From positions 186,001-250,000 of the forward strand of contig CP025839.1 of assembly GCA_002953655.1 (NCBI GenBank): a stretch of 64,000 nt of DNA, given 5' to 3'. The notes beneath the pieces are model-generated. The model did not search any database. It was not told the origin of the DNA and saw only the letters and a list, made by a program, of their open reading frames with translations. A program made the position numbers and the translations under genes. The stretch is from Latilactobacillus sakei (lineage in GTDB: Bacteria > Bacillota > Bacilli > Lactobacillales > Lactobacillaceae). Below, one piece after another: positions 1 through 7,165 of the stretch; position 1 is the stretch's first letter, and each line of letters opens with the position of its first letter.

Positions 1-134
1 ATTTCAGTTATACCTTCAATTGGGCGTCTGGCCCGGCAATTGTCTTAATGGCCGCTGTTTTGTTCGCGATTTCGTTTATCTGCGCACCCAAGCAAGGCTT
101 TTTGAAATGGCGTTCAGCTAAGGGAGGGCAATAA
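1..134 (+). CDS. mtsB: Metal ABC transporter permease, C-terminal end (partial)
   Basis: Only the last ~43 codons are present, read from position 3 to a TAA at 132-134. The translated tail (FSYTFNWASGPAIVLMAAVL...) is a hydrophobic last membrane helix followed by a short basic end (FLKWRSAKGGQ). This is how permeases of the ZnuB/MntB (ABC-3) family end. It stops 2 bp before the substrate-binding protein gene, so the two are translated together. The function is inferred from this neighbour and the helix pattern; the upstream ATPase and most of the permease lie outside the window. The symbol follows the L. sakei mts naming as remembered. Confidence 0.7.
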   Translation, partial: FSYTFNWASGPAIVLMAAVLFAISFICAPKQGFLKWRSAKGGQ

Positions 135-136
135 CG

Positions 137-1078
137 ATGAAAAAAATACTCATTACTTTATTAACCGTCGCTGGCATTATTGGTGGTGTGTACGGTTTTA
201 TTCACCAACGGGCACAAGCTAAAATACAAGCTAATAGTCAGCACACCAAATTACGAGTTGTGACCACCAATTCAATTTTAGAAGATATGGTCGCCAATGT
301 TGGCCAGGATCGAATCGAATTGTACAGTATCGTTAAACGAGGGACCGATCCCCATGAATATGAACCCCAACCAACTGATATCTCCAAGGCAACCGATGCC
401 GATGTGTTATTTCATAATGGTTTAAACCTTGAAACGGGTGGCAATGGTTGGTTTAAAAAGTTAGTGTCAATCGCACATAAAAAGTTTGGGGAAGACGTTT
501 TTGCGACGACTAAAGGGATCAAGGTCCAACATCTAACGACCAATAAGGACGAGCCAGATCCACACGCGTGGTTGGATTTGGCCAATGGCATGCAGTATGT
601 TGAAAATATAACGGTTGCCTTGCAAGCTAAGGATCCTAAAAATGCTGATTATTACCGCCAAAATGCGGATCAGTATATTGCGCGATTAGAAAAATTACAT
701 GCAAAGGCCCAGACGCAATTTGCTGATATTCCGGAAAAACGGCGCGTATTGGTGACTTCTGAAGGTGCTTTTAAATACTTCGGAGCAGCTTATGGCGTGA
801 CCCCAACTTATATCTGGGAAATCAATACGGAATCGCAAGGGACACCAACCCAAATGAAATCGGTCCTTGCCAAAATTGCGGCAACAGATGTTCAGAGTTT
901 GTTTGTGGAAACATCGGTATCGCCGAAATCCATGGCTAAAGTTGCCCAAGAAACGGGACTACCAATCTATGCAAAAATCTTTACGGATTCCTTGGCGCAA
1001 AAAGGAAAACCGGGCGATACCTACTACACAATGATGAAGTGGAATATCGATAAGATCCATGCCGGGATGAGCCATTAG
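137..1078 (+). CDS. mtsA: Manganese-type ABC transporter substrate-binding protein
   Basis: A 313-aa extracytoplasmic metal receptor of the PsaA/MntC/ZnuA (cluster A-I) family. Likely ligands are visible: His73 (DPHEYEP), His143 (DPHAWLD), Glu209 (TSEGAFKYF) and Asp284 (IFTDSL). A Glu at the third position is typical of manganese binders, whereas zinc-specific members have His there. The gene follows the permease by 2 bp and has a strong ribosome-binding site (AGGGAGGG). The N-terminus is a hydrophobic segment (residues 4-22) with no cysteine at all in the protein. It therefore cannot be a lipoprotein like PsaA, and is probably held by an uncleaved N-terminal helix. It most likely feeds Mn2+ to the upstream permease and ATPase. 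Confidence 0.88.
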   Translation: MKKILITLLTVAGIIGGVYGFIHQRAQAKIQANSQHTKLRVVTTNSILEDMVANVGQDRIELYSIVKRGTDPHEYEPQPTDISKATDADVLFHNGLNLETGGNGWFKKLVSIAHKKFGEDVFATTKGIKVQHLTTNKDEPDPHAWLDLANGMQYVENITVALQAKDPKNADYYRQNADQYIARLEKLHAKAQTQFADIPEKRRVLVTSEGAFKYFGAAYGVTPTYIWEINTESQGTPTQMKSVLAKIAATDVQSLFVETSVSPKSMAKVAQETGLPIYAKIFTDSLAQKGKPGDTYYTMMKWNIDKIHAGMSH

Positions 1079-1167
1079 TAGAATCACTAGCTTATGATAC
1101 GATTCACCTAAAATTTAGTGGTATAAAATGGTATCCTTTTTAAAAAGAGTATTGGGTGGGATTATGG

Positions 1168-1674
1168 ATGGTGGATTTGGCAGATTGTTTATTAGTGATT
1201 GATTTACAAAATGGGGTTTGCAAAGGTAAACAACCGGTTGCTAATTTTAAACAATTGATTGAACAGGTGAATGCTAGAATTGAAATTTATAAAGCGAATA
1301 AGCGACCAATAATTTTTGTCCAGCATAATGATACAACCTTATTAGCACCACAATACGCTTGGCAACTAGTGCCAGAATTATCCGTGCCAGCTGATGCGCA
1401 ATTTGTGCAAAAGACCCATGCTAATTCATTCTGGCAAACCAATCTGCAGGTTTTATTAGAACAAAAGCAAATCCATTCACTAGAAATTTGTGGTGCGCAA
1501 ACTGAGTATTGCGTTGATACAACAGTCAAGGTAGCCCACAGTCTGGGTTATCAATTACAAATGGTTTCAGGACTTTCGACGACCGTTGCTAATTCATTGA
1601 TGACAGCAACACAAACAATCGCCTTCTATGAAGATATTTGGGCGGATCGATTTTTAACCTTAATTGAAGGCTAA
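1168..1674 (+). CDS. Isochorismatase-family cysteine hydrolase
   Basis: A 168-aa Rossmann-like hydrolase of the isochorismatase/nicotinamidase superfamily. The catalytic triad is recognisable: Asp12 in VIDLQNG, Lys82 in QKTHANSFW, and Cys115 in GAQTEYCVDTT. The substrate cannot be told from sequence; members hydrolyse nicotinamide, isochorismate, N-carbamoyl compounds and others. I chose ATG 1168 because GGGTGGG lies 7 nt upstream; an in-frame GTG at 1156 would sit inside that ribosome-binding site. The gene has its own terminator and stands apart from the metal transporter, so it is probably monocistronic. Confidence 0.85.
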   Translation: MVDLADCLLVIDLQNGVCKGKQPVANFKQLIEQVNARIEIYKANKRPIIFVQHNDTTLLAPQYAWQLVPELSVPADAQFVQKTHANSFWQTNLQVLLEQKQIHSLEICGAQTEYCVDTTVKVAHSLGYQLQMVSGLSTTVANSLMTATQTIAFYEDIWADRFLTLIEG

Positions 1675-1675
1675 T

Positions 1676-1712
1676 AAAAAGGGTTTCTCTTTCGAGAAAC
1701 CCTTTTTATTTT
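1676..1712 (+). terminator. Rho-independent terminator
   Basis: Nine-bp stem GGGTTTCTC/GAGAAACCC with a 4-nt loop, flanked by A5 and followed by TTTTTATTTT. It ends the isochorismatase-family gene. Confidence 0.9.
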
Positions 1713-1750
1713 GGCAAGGTACTAAATTTAAACAAACTAATGAAATTATC

Positions 1751-1764
1751 ATTAACCGTTTACA
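1751..1764 (-). promoter_or_regulatory. cre-like CcpA site overlapping the galP -35
   Basis: Read on the minus strand this is TGTAAACGGTTAAT, 12 of 14 matches to the cre consensus TGWAANCGNTNWCA. It overlaps the -35 hexamer (1759-1764), which suggests repression by CcpA. A LacI-family galactose regulator could use a similar box. A second 12/14 candidate lies at 1803-1816 on the minus strand and a weaker one near 1835-1848. Confidence 0.55.
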
Positions 1765-1787
1765 TTTTAGTAAAAGTTTAGTAAAAT
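1759..1787 (+). promoter_or_regulatory. Promoter of the small protein-galP operon
   Basis: TTTACA (1759-1764), 17-bp spacer, TAAAAT (1782-1787): near-consensus sigma-A promoter about 90 bp before the first start codon. Cre-like boxes overlap and follow it. Confidence 0.7.
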
Positions 1788-1802
1788 GAATTTGTTAGCT
1801 GA

Positions 1803-1816
1803 AGAATGCGTTTACA
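1803..1816 (-). promoter_or_regulatory. Second cre-like site, downstream of galP promoter
   Basis: Minus-strand reading TGTAAACGCATTCT matches 12 of 14 positions of the cre consensus. It lies downstream of the -10, where bound CcpA could act as a roadblock. Confidence 0.45.
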
Positions 1817-1882
1817 CCGCGATTAGAGATCACGCTTAAACGGTTTCCGGCTAAAAATCTATTTTAGAAAGAGGCTATTAGA

Positions 1883-2122
1883 ATGAATGATAATAAATTA
1901 ACCATCGATGCAGATCAATTTGCAGCAGCCATTATCGCCGGAAATCCGAAGCAAACAAACGAAGACAACAAGGTTTATATTAAACGTCAATTGACGTTAT
2001 ATCTTGAATCCGTTTTATTAGCAAACGATTTTAATTCATTAGAAGAAAACCAGTTTGGTACAGCCAAGGAAAAGCAACGCCAAGCTATTTTAGAAAAGAT
2101 TATTGAACATCGTTATCACTAG
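1883..2122 (+). CDS. Small hypothetical protein co-transcribed with galP
   Basis: A 79-aa soluble protein that I do not recognise. It has no signal peptide, membrane segment or cysteine. The composition is helical and charged (for example AKEKQRQAILEKIIEHRYH at the C-terminus). It has its own ribosome-binding site (AAAGAGG) and is followed after 28 bp by the sugar symporter gene with no terminator, so the two form an operon under the cre-controlled promoter. A role tied to galactose/sugar uptake is inference from position only. Confidence 0.75.
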   Translation: MNDNKLTIDADQFAAAIIAGNPKQTNEDNKVYIKRQLTLYLESVLLANDFNSLEENQFGTAKEKQRQAILEKIIEHRYH

Positions 2123-2150
2123 TTTTAAATTAAATGAAAGGAATTGAACA

Positions 2151-3566
2151 ATGAAAAAACTAAAAGACATCAAACAGTATAGTTCATATGCATTCGGGGC
2201 ATTTGGCCACGATGCTTTCTACGCAACACTTAGCACTTATTTTATGATTTTTGTTACTAGCCAATTATTCGATACAAAAAATGCCGCTTTTAATGCTAAA
2301 ATGATCGGTTATGTCACTTCCATGATGGTTGTCATCCGGATTGTTGAAATCGCCTTTGATCCACTTATCGGTGGGGTAGTTGATAATACCCGGACACGTT
2401 GGGGGAAATTTAAACCTTGGTTACTAATTGGTTCATTAATTAGTTCTGTTGGTTTAATCATGATCTTCACGAACTTCGGTGGTTTAGCAACAAACAGCCC
2501 TTATTTATACTTAGTTCTTTTTGCAATCGTTTTCGTTATTTTGGATATCTTCTATTCATTTAAAGATATTGCGTTTTGGTCAATGTTACCGGCTTTAACC
2601 GTTGATTCAGAAAAACGGACGAAGTTTGGGGCTATTGCTCGTTTTGGTTCAACGTTAGGGGCCCAAGGGGTCATCATCGTTATTGTGCCAATCGTGGTCT
2701 TCTTCTCACAAATGTTTTCAGGGACACATGGTAGCGAACAAACTAGCGCTGGTTGGTTAGGGTTCGCCGTTGTTATCGGGGTTGTCTCATTCTTAGGTGC
2801 TTTAGCAACAATTATCGGTACTAAAGAAGAAAAGAGTGCTATCCGTGAAAATACTGAAAAGATTCGTTTCCGCGATGTCTTCAAAGTAATCGGTAAAAAT
2901 GATCAATTAATGTGGTTATCATTATCATATTTCTTATTTGCCTTTAGTTACGTGATTACAAATTCACTTTTAATTTACTACTTCAAATATGTCATGGGCC
3001 GCGCTGCAGCCTTCTCAACAGTTGGTGTGATTACCGCTATTTTAGGGGTTATCTCAGTTGCCTTATTCCCAACATTAGTATCATTGATTCACCGTCGGGC
3101 CATCTATCTTGGCGGGATTGCCATGATGATGCTTGGCTACATTCTCTTCTTATTTGCTGGTAGCAACTTAGTGGTTGTCTTAATCGCAGTTGGGTTATTC
3201 TTCTTCCCATACCCACTTGTTTTCTTAGCAGCCTTAATGACAATTACTGATAGTGTCGAATACGGTCAATTGAAGAGTGGGACACGTAACGAATCTGTTA
3301 CGTTAGCCGTTCGTCCATTATTGGATAAATTAGCTGGGGCCTTTGCCAACGGTGTTGTTGGGTTTGCCGCAATTCACGCAGGCATGACAGGTAACGCTAA
3401 ACCAAGCGATATTACAAATGGTGGTTTATTACAATTCAAGACATACATGTTCTTTGTACCAATGGCTTTATTAATTGTTTCTGCTTTAATCTTCATGGCA
3501 AAAATTAAATTAACAGAAGCAAAACACGCAGAAATTGTCAGCGAATTGGAAAAGAAATTAGACTAA
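2151..3566 (+). CDS. galP: GPH-family sugar:cation symporter (galactose permease)
   Basis: A 471-aa, ~12-helix transporter of the glycoside-pentoside-hexuronide (MelB-type) family. It shows the family signature near residues 68-88 (DPLIGGVVDNTRTRWGKFKP). It lacks the C-terminal IIA-like domain of LacS/RafP (those are ~630 aa), so it is not controlled by HPr phosphorylation on such a domain. Galactose is the likely substrate by synteny with L. sakei galP; melibiose or another glycoside is possible. The promoter with several cre-like boxes implies carbon catabolite repression. Transcription probably ends at the repeat/terminator region downstream. Confidence 0.85.
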   Translation: MKKLKDIKQYSSYAFGAFGHDAFYATLSTYFMIFVTSQLFDTKNAAFNAKMIGYVTSMMVVIRIVEIAFDPLIGGVVDNTRTRWGKFKPWLLIGSLISSVGLIMIFTNFGGLATNSPYLYLVLFAIVFVILDIFYSFKDIAFWSMLPALTVDSEKRTKFGAIARFGSTLGAQGVIIVIVPIVVFFSQMFSGTHGSEQTSAGWLGFAVVIGVVSFLGALATIIGTKEEKSAIRENTEKIRFRDVFKVIGKNDQLMWLSLSYFLFAFSYVITNSLLIYYFKYVMGRAAAFSTVGVITAILGVISVALFPTLVSLIHRRAIYLGGIAMMMLGYILFLFAGSNLVVVLIAVGLFFFPYPLVFLAALMTITDSVEYGQLKSGTRNESVTLAVRPLLDKLAGAFANGVVGFAAIHAGMTGNAKPSDITNGGLLQFKTYMFFVPMALLIVSALIFMAKIKLTEAKHAEIVSELEKKLD

Positions 3567-3689
3567 AAAAAGAGTGCGTTATAAGGCGTAATGGTCTGAG
3601 GATTAGCATAGATTGGTGAATGAGCGCTGAAAGCGATTGTTCACCAATCGTCGCTAAACGCAGGACCATGTCTTATAAAAGCACGTTTA
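3567..3689 (+). repeat. Structured intergenic repeat, copy A (of six)
   Basis: Element bounded by GAGTGCGTT and AAAGCACGTTTA. Nested pairing: GTGC/GCAC, TATAAG/CTTATA, ATGGTC/GACCAT, TTAGC/GCTAA, and an apical GATTGGTGAA/TTCACCAATC hairpin. The boundary and the TTAGC...GCTAA core recur in copies B-F while the other stems change together. First of a head-to-tail pair. Confidence 0.75.
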
Positions 3690-3813
3690 AAAAAAGAGTG
3701 CGTTCAAAGCGGTTTGAGGCTGAGCATTAGCTGAGTGTTGTGGATAACCAGCAGAGCTGGTTGTTTGCAATACGGTGCTAAGCGCAAGCGTCAGCTTTGA
3801 AAAGCACGTTTAA
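3690..3813 (+). repeat. Structured intergenic repeat, copy B
   Basis: Directly abuts copy A in the same orientation. Pairing: GTGC/GCAC, TTCAAAGC/GCTTTGAA, core GAGCATTAGC/GCTAAGC, and an apical AACCAGC/GCTGGTT hairpin. The second stem differs from copy A but is again perfectly complementary, which is compensatory change. Confidence 0.75.
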
Positions 3814-3815
3814 AC

Positions 3816-3852
3816 AAAAAGTTCCCATCCTAATCAGGTGGGAACTTTTTTG
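3816..3852 (+). terminator. Rho-independent terminator after repeat pair
   Basis: GTTCCCA/TGGGAAC stem extended by CC/GG, flanked by A5 and followed by T6. Probable terminator of the galP transcript, which would then include the two repeat copies in its 3' UTR. Confidence 0.85.
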
Positions 3853-3969
3853 GATCCTAAAATAATAAAAAAGCTTAAAAAGTATTAAGTTGGCTTAATA
3901 AAACGACCATCTTTAACGGTTTTTAATATACTCGAATAGGAGATTAGTAAACAGATAGGAGTCGTTATT

Positions 3970-4983
3970 TTGAAGAAGTTAAAGATTGTATTAGGAGTTA
4001 TCGGGGTTATTTTAGTAATTGGTGGGGTTTTTTACAAAATAAAAGAAAATCAAGCAATCCATGCGATTAAAACCCAAAACAAACAGGTTTCCAATCGAAT
4101 TAATCAGGATAAACCTATCTCATTTTTATTATTAGGGGCCGATACAGGCTCTGACGGGCGTGTCGATCGCGGCCTCTCGGATTCGATGATGGTCGTTACG
4201 TTAAATCCTAAAACTAAGAAAACCTTGGTTTATTCCATTCCGCGGGATTCGCTCGCCGAAATGGTTGGCAGCAAGACTAAGAATGTTCAAAAAATTAACG
4301 CAGCCTATGAACTAGGAAAAGCGAAGATGGCCAAAAAAACCGTCAGTGAATTTATCGGTGTGCCAATCGATTACTCGGTCACGATTGATATGGGCGCGCT
4401 CAAGGAACTGGTTAATTTTGTCGATGGTGTTGATGTTAAAACGAATATCGATGTGAGTTTCGATGGTCAGACAATCAAAAAGGGCCGCCACCATCTGAAT
4501 GGTCAGCAGGCCCTAGTTTATACACGAATGAGATACCAAGATCCCCGTGGTGATTATGGTCGTCAGTTACGCCAACAAGAAGTCTTGCGCGGGGTCGCCG
4601 ATAAGATTCAAAAGCCCCAGTACTTAGTCCATCTATCTGGCTTGATGACTAAATTAGGCAAGCATATCAGTACAGATTTAACCGCTGATCAAACGAAAAC
4701 GTTAATCAAAAATTACCACCAATGTGGGATTAATATTACGAGTGGTCAAATCATCGGGAAAGAAGCTTGGATTAACGGCAGTTCTTATCAAGTGATTGCG
4801 ACCGATAAATTGCAAGCAACGTCTAACAAACTTCGTGAGAGTCTCGAGTTACAAACCAAAACGTTAAGTAACACGGAGACTGAATTAAATCAATTAAACA
4901 CAGCGTTCTTTAAAGACAATACTAATAAGACGTTTAATACTGATGGCTTAAATACGACTTATTATTCAGATAATACGTATTAG
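3970..4983 (+). CDS. LytR-CpsA-Psr (LCP) family cell-wall polymer ligase
   Basis: A 337-aa membrane-anchored protein: N-terminal membrane helix (about residues 4-24), then an extracellular LCP domain. Visible motifs are FLLLGADTGSDG (pyrophosphate/lipid-binding strand), SIPRDSL with the conserved Arg, and DYGRQLRQQEV, the family's Arg-rich active-site segment. LCP enzymes transfer teichoic acid or polysaccharide from undecaprenyl-pyrophosphate carrier to peptidoglycan. The start is TTG 3970, with ATAGGAG 8 nt upstream. The C-terminal ~60 residues are an Asn/Thr-rich tail beyond the usual domain. It converges with the ABC-F gene, only 4 bp apart, with no clear terminator between. Confidence 0.88.
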   Translation: MKKLKIVLGVIGVILVIGGVFYKIKENQAIHAIKTQNKQVSNRINQDKPISFLLLGADTGSDGRVDRGLSDSMMVVTLNPKTKKTLVYSIPRDSLAEMVGSKTKNVQKINAAYELGKAKMAKKTVSEFIGVPIDYSVTIDMGALKELVNFVDGVDVKTNIDVSFDGQTIKKGRHHLNGQQALVYTRMRYQDPRGDYGRQLRQQEVLRGVADKIQKPQYLVHLSGLMTKLGKHISTDLTADQTKTLIKNYHQCGINITSGQIIGKEAWINGSSYQVIATDKLQATSNKLRESLELQTKTLSNTETELNQLNTAFFKDNTNKTFNTDGLNTTYYSDNTY

Positions 4984-4987
4984 TTAA

Positions 4988-6499
4988 TTAGCGCGGGATC
5001 AATTGATAACGTTGGCTAGCAACACCATCGATAAAATCACGGTCATGTTCAATGAACAAGAGCGTTGGTCGGGTTTGGGCAATTAATGTTTGGAGTTGTT
5101 CGCGGGTAATGACATCCAGATAGTTCAGCGGTTCGTCCCAGACGTAGAATTGCGCCTCCTCACAAAGTGAGCGGGCGAGGGCGGCCTTACGTTTTTGGCC
5201 CATGCTCATCGTTTCAAGCCGGTGGTTGAATTGTTCCCGCTCAAAACCCAGTTTGCGTAAAGTTGAGAGTAATTGTTCAAGTGATACCTGCTTGGCGGCT
5301 GCAAAGTCAGCTAATGAGCCGCTGAGTTGCGCGAAATCTTGCGGCAAATACGACACCTTAATCTGTGGGGCAATGGTTAATTGACCGCTAGTTTGATGGT
5401 GGGTTTCAGGAAGGGCGAGTAAGGCTTTGATAAAGGTCGATTTTCCGGTACCATTAGCCCCGGTTAGCGCCACTTGTTGGCCGGCCTTTAATTCAAAGGA
5501 CAACGGCTGATTTAGGGCGCGGCCATCTTGTTCAAGCACTAAGTCGGTTGCGGTTAGGACGATTTGTTGCGGCTTTAAAGGCTGATTGTTGATCGTCAGT
5601 GGTGCGGTAATTTCAACGTTTTTGAGCAGACTTTGCTTTTCAGTAGCCGCTTGTTCACTACGGGCGGTGATGGTTGTGGCGCGCTTCATTACCTTAGCGG
5701 CGCGGTGTCCAATAAAGCCCTTGTCGAGATTGGCACTTTCATTTTTGACACTCGCCGCATTTTTACCACGTTCAGCCTGTTGTGACCACTGGGATTTTTG
5801 TTGGGCTGTTTGATTTAACCGTTTAATTTCACTTTTGAGCAGGCTGTTTTGATGTTGTTCAGATTGGGTCTGCTGTTCCTGGGTGGTCTGCCAGGTCTGG
5901 TAGTCACCTTGTTGGACGGTAATATCTGCTCGGTTGATTGATAAGACGTGATCGATGACTTGGTTTAAAAAGTACCGATCATGACTGATGACGATAAAGC
6001 CTGTTTTTTGTTGTAAATAGTGGGCGACGGTATCGCGACCATCTTGATCGAGATGGTTGGTTGGTTCATCGATCAGTTGAAAATGGTGTTCATCGATGAA
6101 TAATAACGCCAAGAGCGCCTTAGTTTGTTCACCGGGACTCAGCGTGTTGAACGGTTGCCAGAGACAGTCGAGATCAACTTTGAGTAAATTGAGTTCCCGT
6201 TCAATTTGCCAAAAAGTACTGTCATCTAATTGACCGAGCGTCATTAGAACGTCGCGGGCTAGTTGACTGGGATCAGCGACGGTTTGTGGAAAATAGTGAA
6301 AATCTAGATCAGTTATCAATTGCCCGTCAAAGTCTAATTGACGTTGGAGTAATTTTAACAGCGTTGTTTTCCCCCGGCCATTGCGCCCGATTAAGCCTAA
6401 GCGCCATCTAGCATCGAATTGAAGTGTGACGTCTTTGAAAAGAGGCGTCGCTTGATCTAGATAGTTGAATGTTAATTGTTTGAATTGAATTGTGCCCAT
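4988..6499 (-). CDS. ABC-F family ATPase (probable ribosome protection)
   Basis: A 503-aa duplicated ATPase with no membrane segments. First half: Walker A GRNGRGKTT, signature LSPGEQ, Walker B LIDEPTNHLD. Second half: GANGTGKST, MSMGQKRK, VWDEPLNYLD. A long charged interdomain linker (about 190-290) lies between them. This is the ABC-F layout of Lsa/Vga/Msr-type proteins that dislodge antibiotics from the ribosome; the length fits that subgroup. Which drug, or whether it is a housekeeping translation factor, cannot be told. The start ATG 6499 has GAGGTG 6 nt upstream; an upstream in-frame GTG (6508) overlaps that site. A ~240-nt leader with a terminator hairpin precedes it, as expected for inducible ABC-F genes. 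Confidence 0.85.
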   Translation of the reverse strand: MGTIQFKQLTFNYLDQATPLFKDVTLQFDARWRLGLIGRNGRGKTTLLKLLQRQLDFDGQLITDLDFHYFPQTVADPSQLARDVLMTLGQLDDSTFWQIERELNLLKVDLDCLWQPFNTLSPGEQTKALLALLFIDEHHFQLIDEPTNHLDQDGRDTVAHYLQQKTGFIVISHDRYFLNQVIDHVLSINRADITVQQGDYQTWQTTQEQQTQSEQHQNSLLKSEIKRLNQTAQQKSQWSQQAERGKNAASVKNESANLDKGFIGHRAAKVMKRATTITARSEQAATEKQSLLKNVEITAPLTINNQPLKPQQIVLTATDLVLEQDGRALNQPLSFELKAGQQVALTGANGTGKSTFIKALLALPETHHQTSGQLTIAPQIKVSYLPQDFAQLSGSLADFAAAKQVSLEQLLSTLRKLGFEREQFNHRLETMSMGQKRKAALARSLCEEAQFYVWDEPLNYLDVITREQLQTLIAQTRPTLLFIEHDRDFIDGVASQRYQLIPR

Positions 6500-6552
6500 T
6501 AATATCACCTCATAAATTTAAATGAGATTGGTTGGTTGTCGTTTTGCATGCA

Positions 6553-6579
6553 CAAAAAAAGACGCTACTGAGGGCGTCT
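6553..6579 (-). terminator. Attenuator hairpin in ABC-F leader
   Basis: On the minus strand, AGACGC, 8-nt loop, GCGTCT, then T7: a compact intrinsic terminator placed between the ABC-F promoter and its start codon. An upstream leader segment GCGTTT (read on the minus strand) can pair with the AGACGC arm, so an antiterminator form is conceivable. A second strong hairpin (TAAATGGCCCC...GGGGACCGTTTA) lies upstream at about 6645-6674. Confidence 0.7.
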
Positions 6580-6749
6580 GTTAACAAGTCTGGTTTTTTA
6601 CCGGCCCTGAAAATAAACGCAAGCTAGCTCTAACGACAATCAGAAATAAACGGTCCCCAAACGTGGGGCCATTTAGTACCAATCGAGTTGTCAGAAATTT
6701 AGCCTGCAATTTTCAATGCCAGTCACATCCTTTGAATAAGTTGTTTTAA

Positions 6750-6778
6750 ATTCTAGCAGATTCCTTTTGAAAAAACAA
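6750..6778 (-). promoter_or_regulatory. Promoter of the ABC-F gene
   Basis: Minus strand: TTGTTT (6778-6773), 17-bp spacer, TAGAAT (6755-6750) with an extended TGC. Transcription would start near 6743, giving a ~240-nt untranslated leader. The divergent promoter at 6794 begins only 15 bp away. Confidence 0.65.
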
Positions 6779-6793
6779 CTGCTTAAAAAAGGC

Positions 6794-6822
6794 TTTACAA
6801 TTTTGGGTGTCTTGGCTATACT
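6794..6822 (+). promoter_or_regulatory. Promoter of the 22-codon peptide gene
   Basis: TTTACA (6794-6799), exactly 17 bp, TATACT (6817-6822). This is one of the best promoter matches in the window, followed 19 bp later by a consensus ribosome-binding site. Confidence 0.75.
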
Positions 6823-6853
6823 TAGAAACTAATAATAACAAGGAGGTTTTATC

Positions 6854-6922
6854 ATGATGACAATGCAACGAGTTGCCTTTAACTTTTTCTTTAAGAAACC
6901 CAGAATTCGACTGGTTGATTAA
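6854..6922 (+). CDS. 22-aa Phe-rich basic peptide (leader peptide or microprotein)
   Basis: A tiny ORF with an excellent ribosome-binding site (AAGGAGG) and a consensus promoter. The product starts MMTMQRVAFNFFFKKP and ends RIRLVD. Four of five consecutive residues are Phe (FNFFF), followed by a basic stretch. Downstream are a strong hairpin (6963-6994) and an intrinsic terminator (6999-7036), then two structured repeats and an amino-acid permease gene without an obvious promoter of its own. Two readings fit. One is a Phe-rich leader peptide controlling read-through into the permease. The other is a stand-alone short membrane-active peptide divergent from the ABC-F gene. I do not recognise the sequence. 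Confidence 0.6.
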   Translation: MMTMQRVAFNFFFKKPRIRLVD

Positions 6923-6962
6923 GGGAAGAGATTGTCTATTACATGATAAACCTTAATAAACT

Positions 6963-6994
6963 GGAAGATGACTGGGTAACCCGAGTCATCTTCC
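6963..6994 (+). other. Strong hairpin downstream of the 22-codon ORF
   Basis: GGAAGATGACT/AGTCATCTTCC, an 11-bp perfect stem with an inner GGG/CCC, not followed by a T-run. CTGGGT within it (6972-6977) is complementary to ACCCAG inside the peptide ORF (6898-6903), so a switch between two pairings is possible. Confidence 0.6.
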
Positions 6995-6998
6995 TGGT

Positions 6999-7036
6999 GG
7001 AGCTCACTAGTGAAGACTAGTGGGCTCCTTTTTTTG
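6999..7036 (+). terminator. Rho-independent terminator before the permease
   Basis: GGAGCTCACTAGT, GAAG loop, ACTAGTGGGCTCC, then T7. It ends, or conditionally ends, the transcript of the 22-codon ORF. Confidence 0.85.
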
Positions 7037-7043
7037 TTATTAG

Positions 7044-7165
7044 AAAAAGAGTGCGTTTGAAACGGTTTGACTTTGAGCATTAGCACAGCTCGGCGAATGA
7101 CTGCTGCAAGCAGTTGTTTGACGAGTGGCGCTAAGCACAGAAGTCAGTTTCAAAAAGCACGTTTA
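7044..7165 (+). repeat. Structured intergenic repeat, copy C
   Basis: Boundaries GAGTGCGTT...AAAGCACGTTTA. Stems: GTGC/GCAC, TTTGAAAC/GTTTCAAA, TGACTT/AAGTCA, TTAGC/GCTAA, CTCG/CGAG, apical ACTGCT/AGCAGT. First of the second head-to-tail pair. Confidence 0.75.

Noticed and set aside
6699-6727. Leader peptide ORFs in the ABC-F leader (GTG- or TTG-started)
   Set aside because: Spacing to AAAGGA is either too short or too long, so I did not list them as CDS; mentioned only as tentative.
6963-7036. T-box riboswitch before the amino-acid permease
   Set aside because: No conserved T-box sequence (AGGGTGGNACCGCG) or Stem I features; a translated Phe-rich ORF lies there instead.
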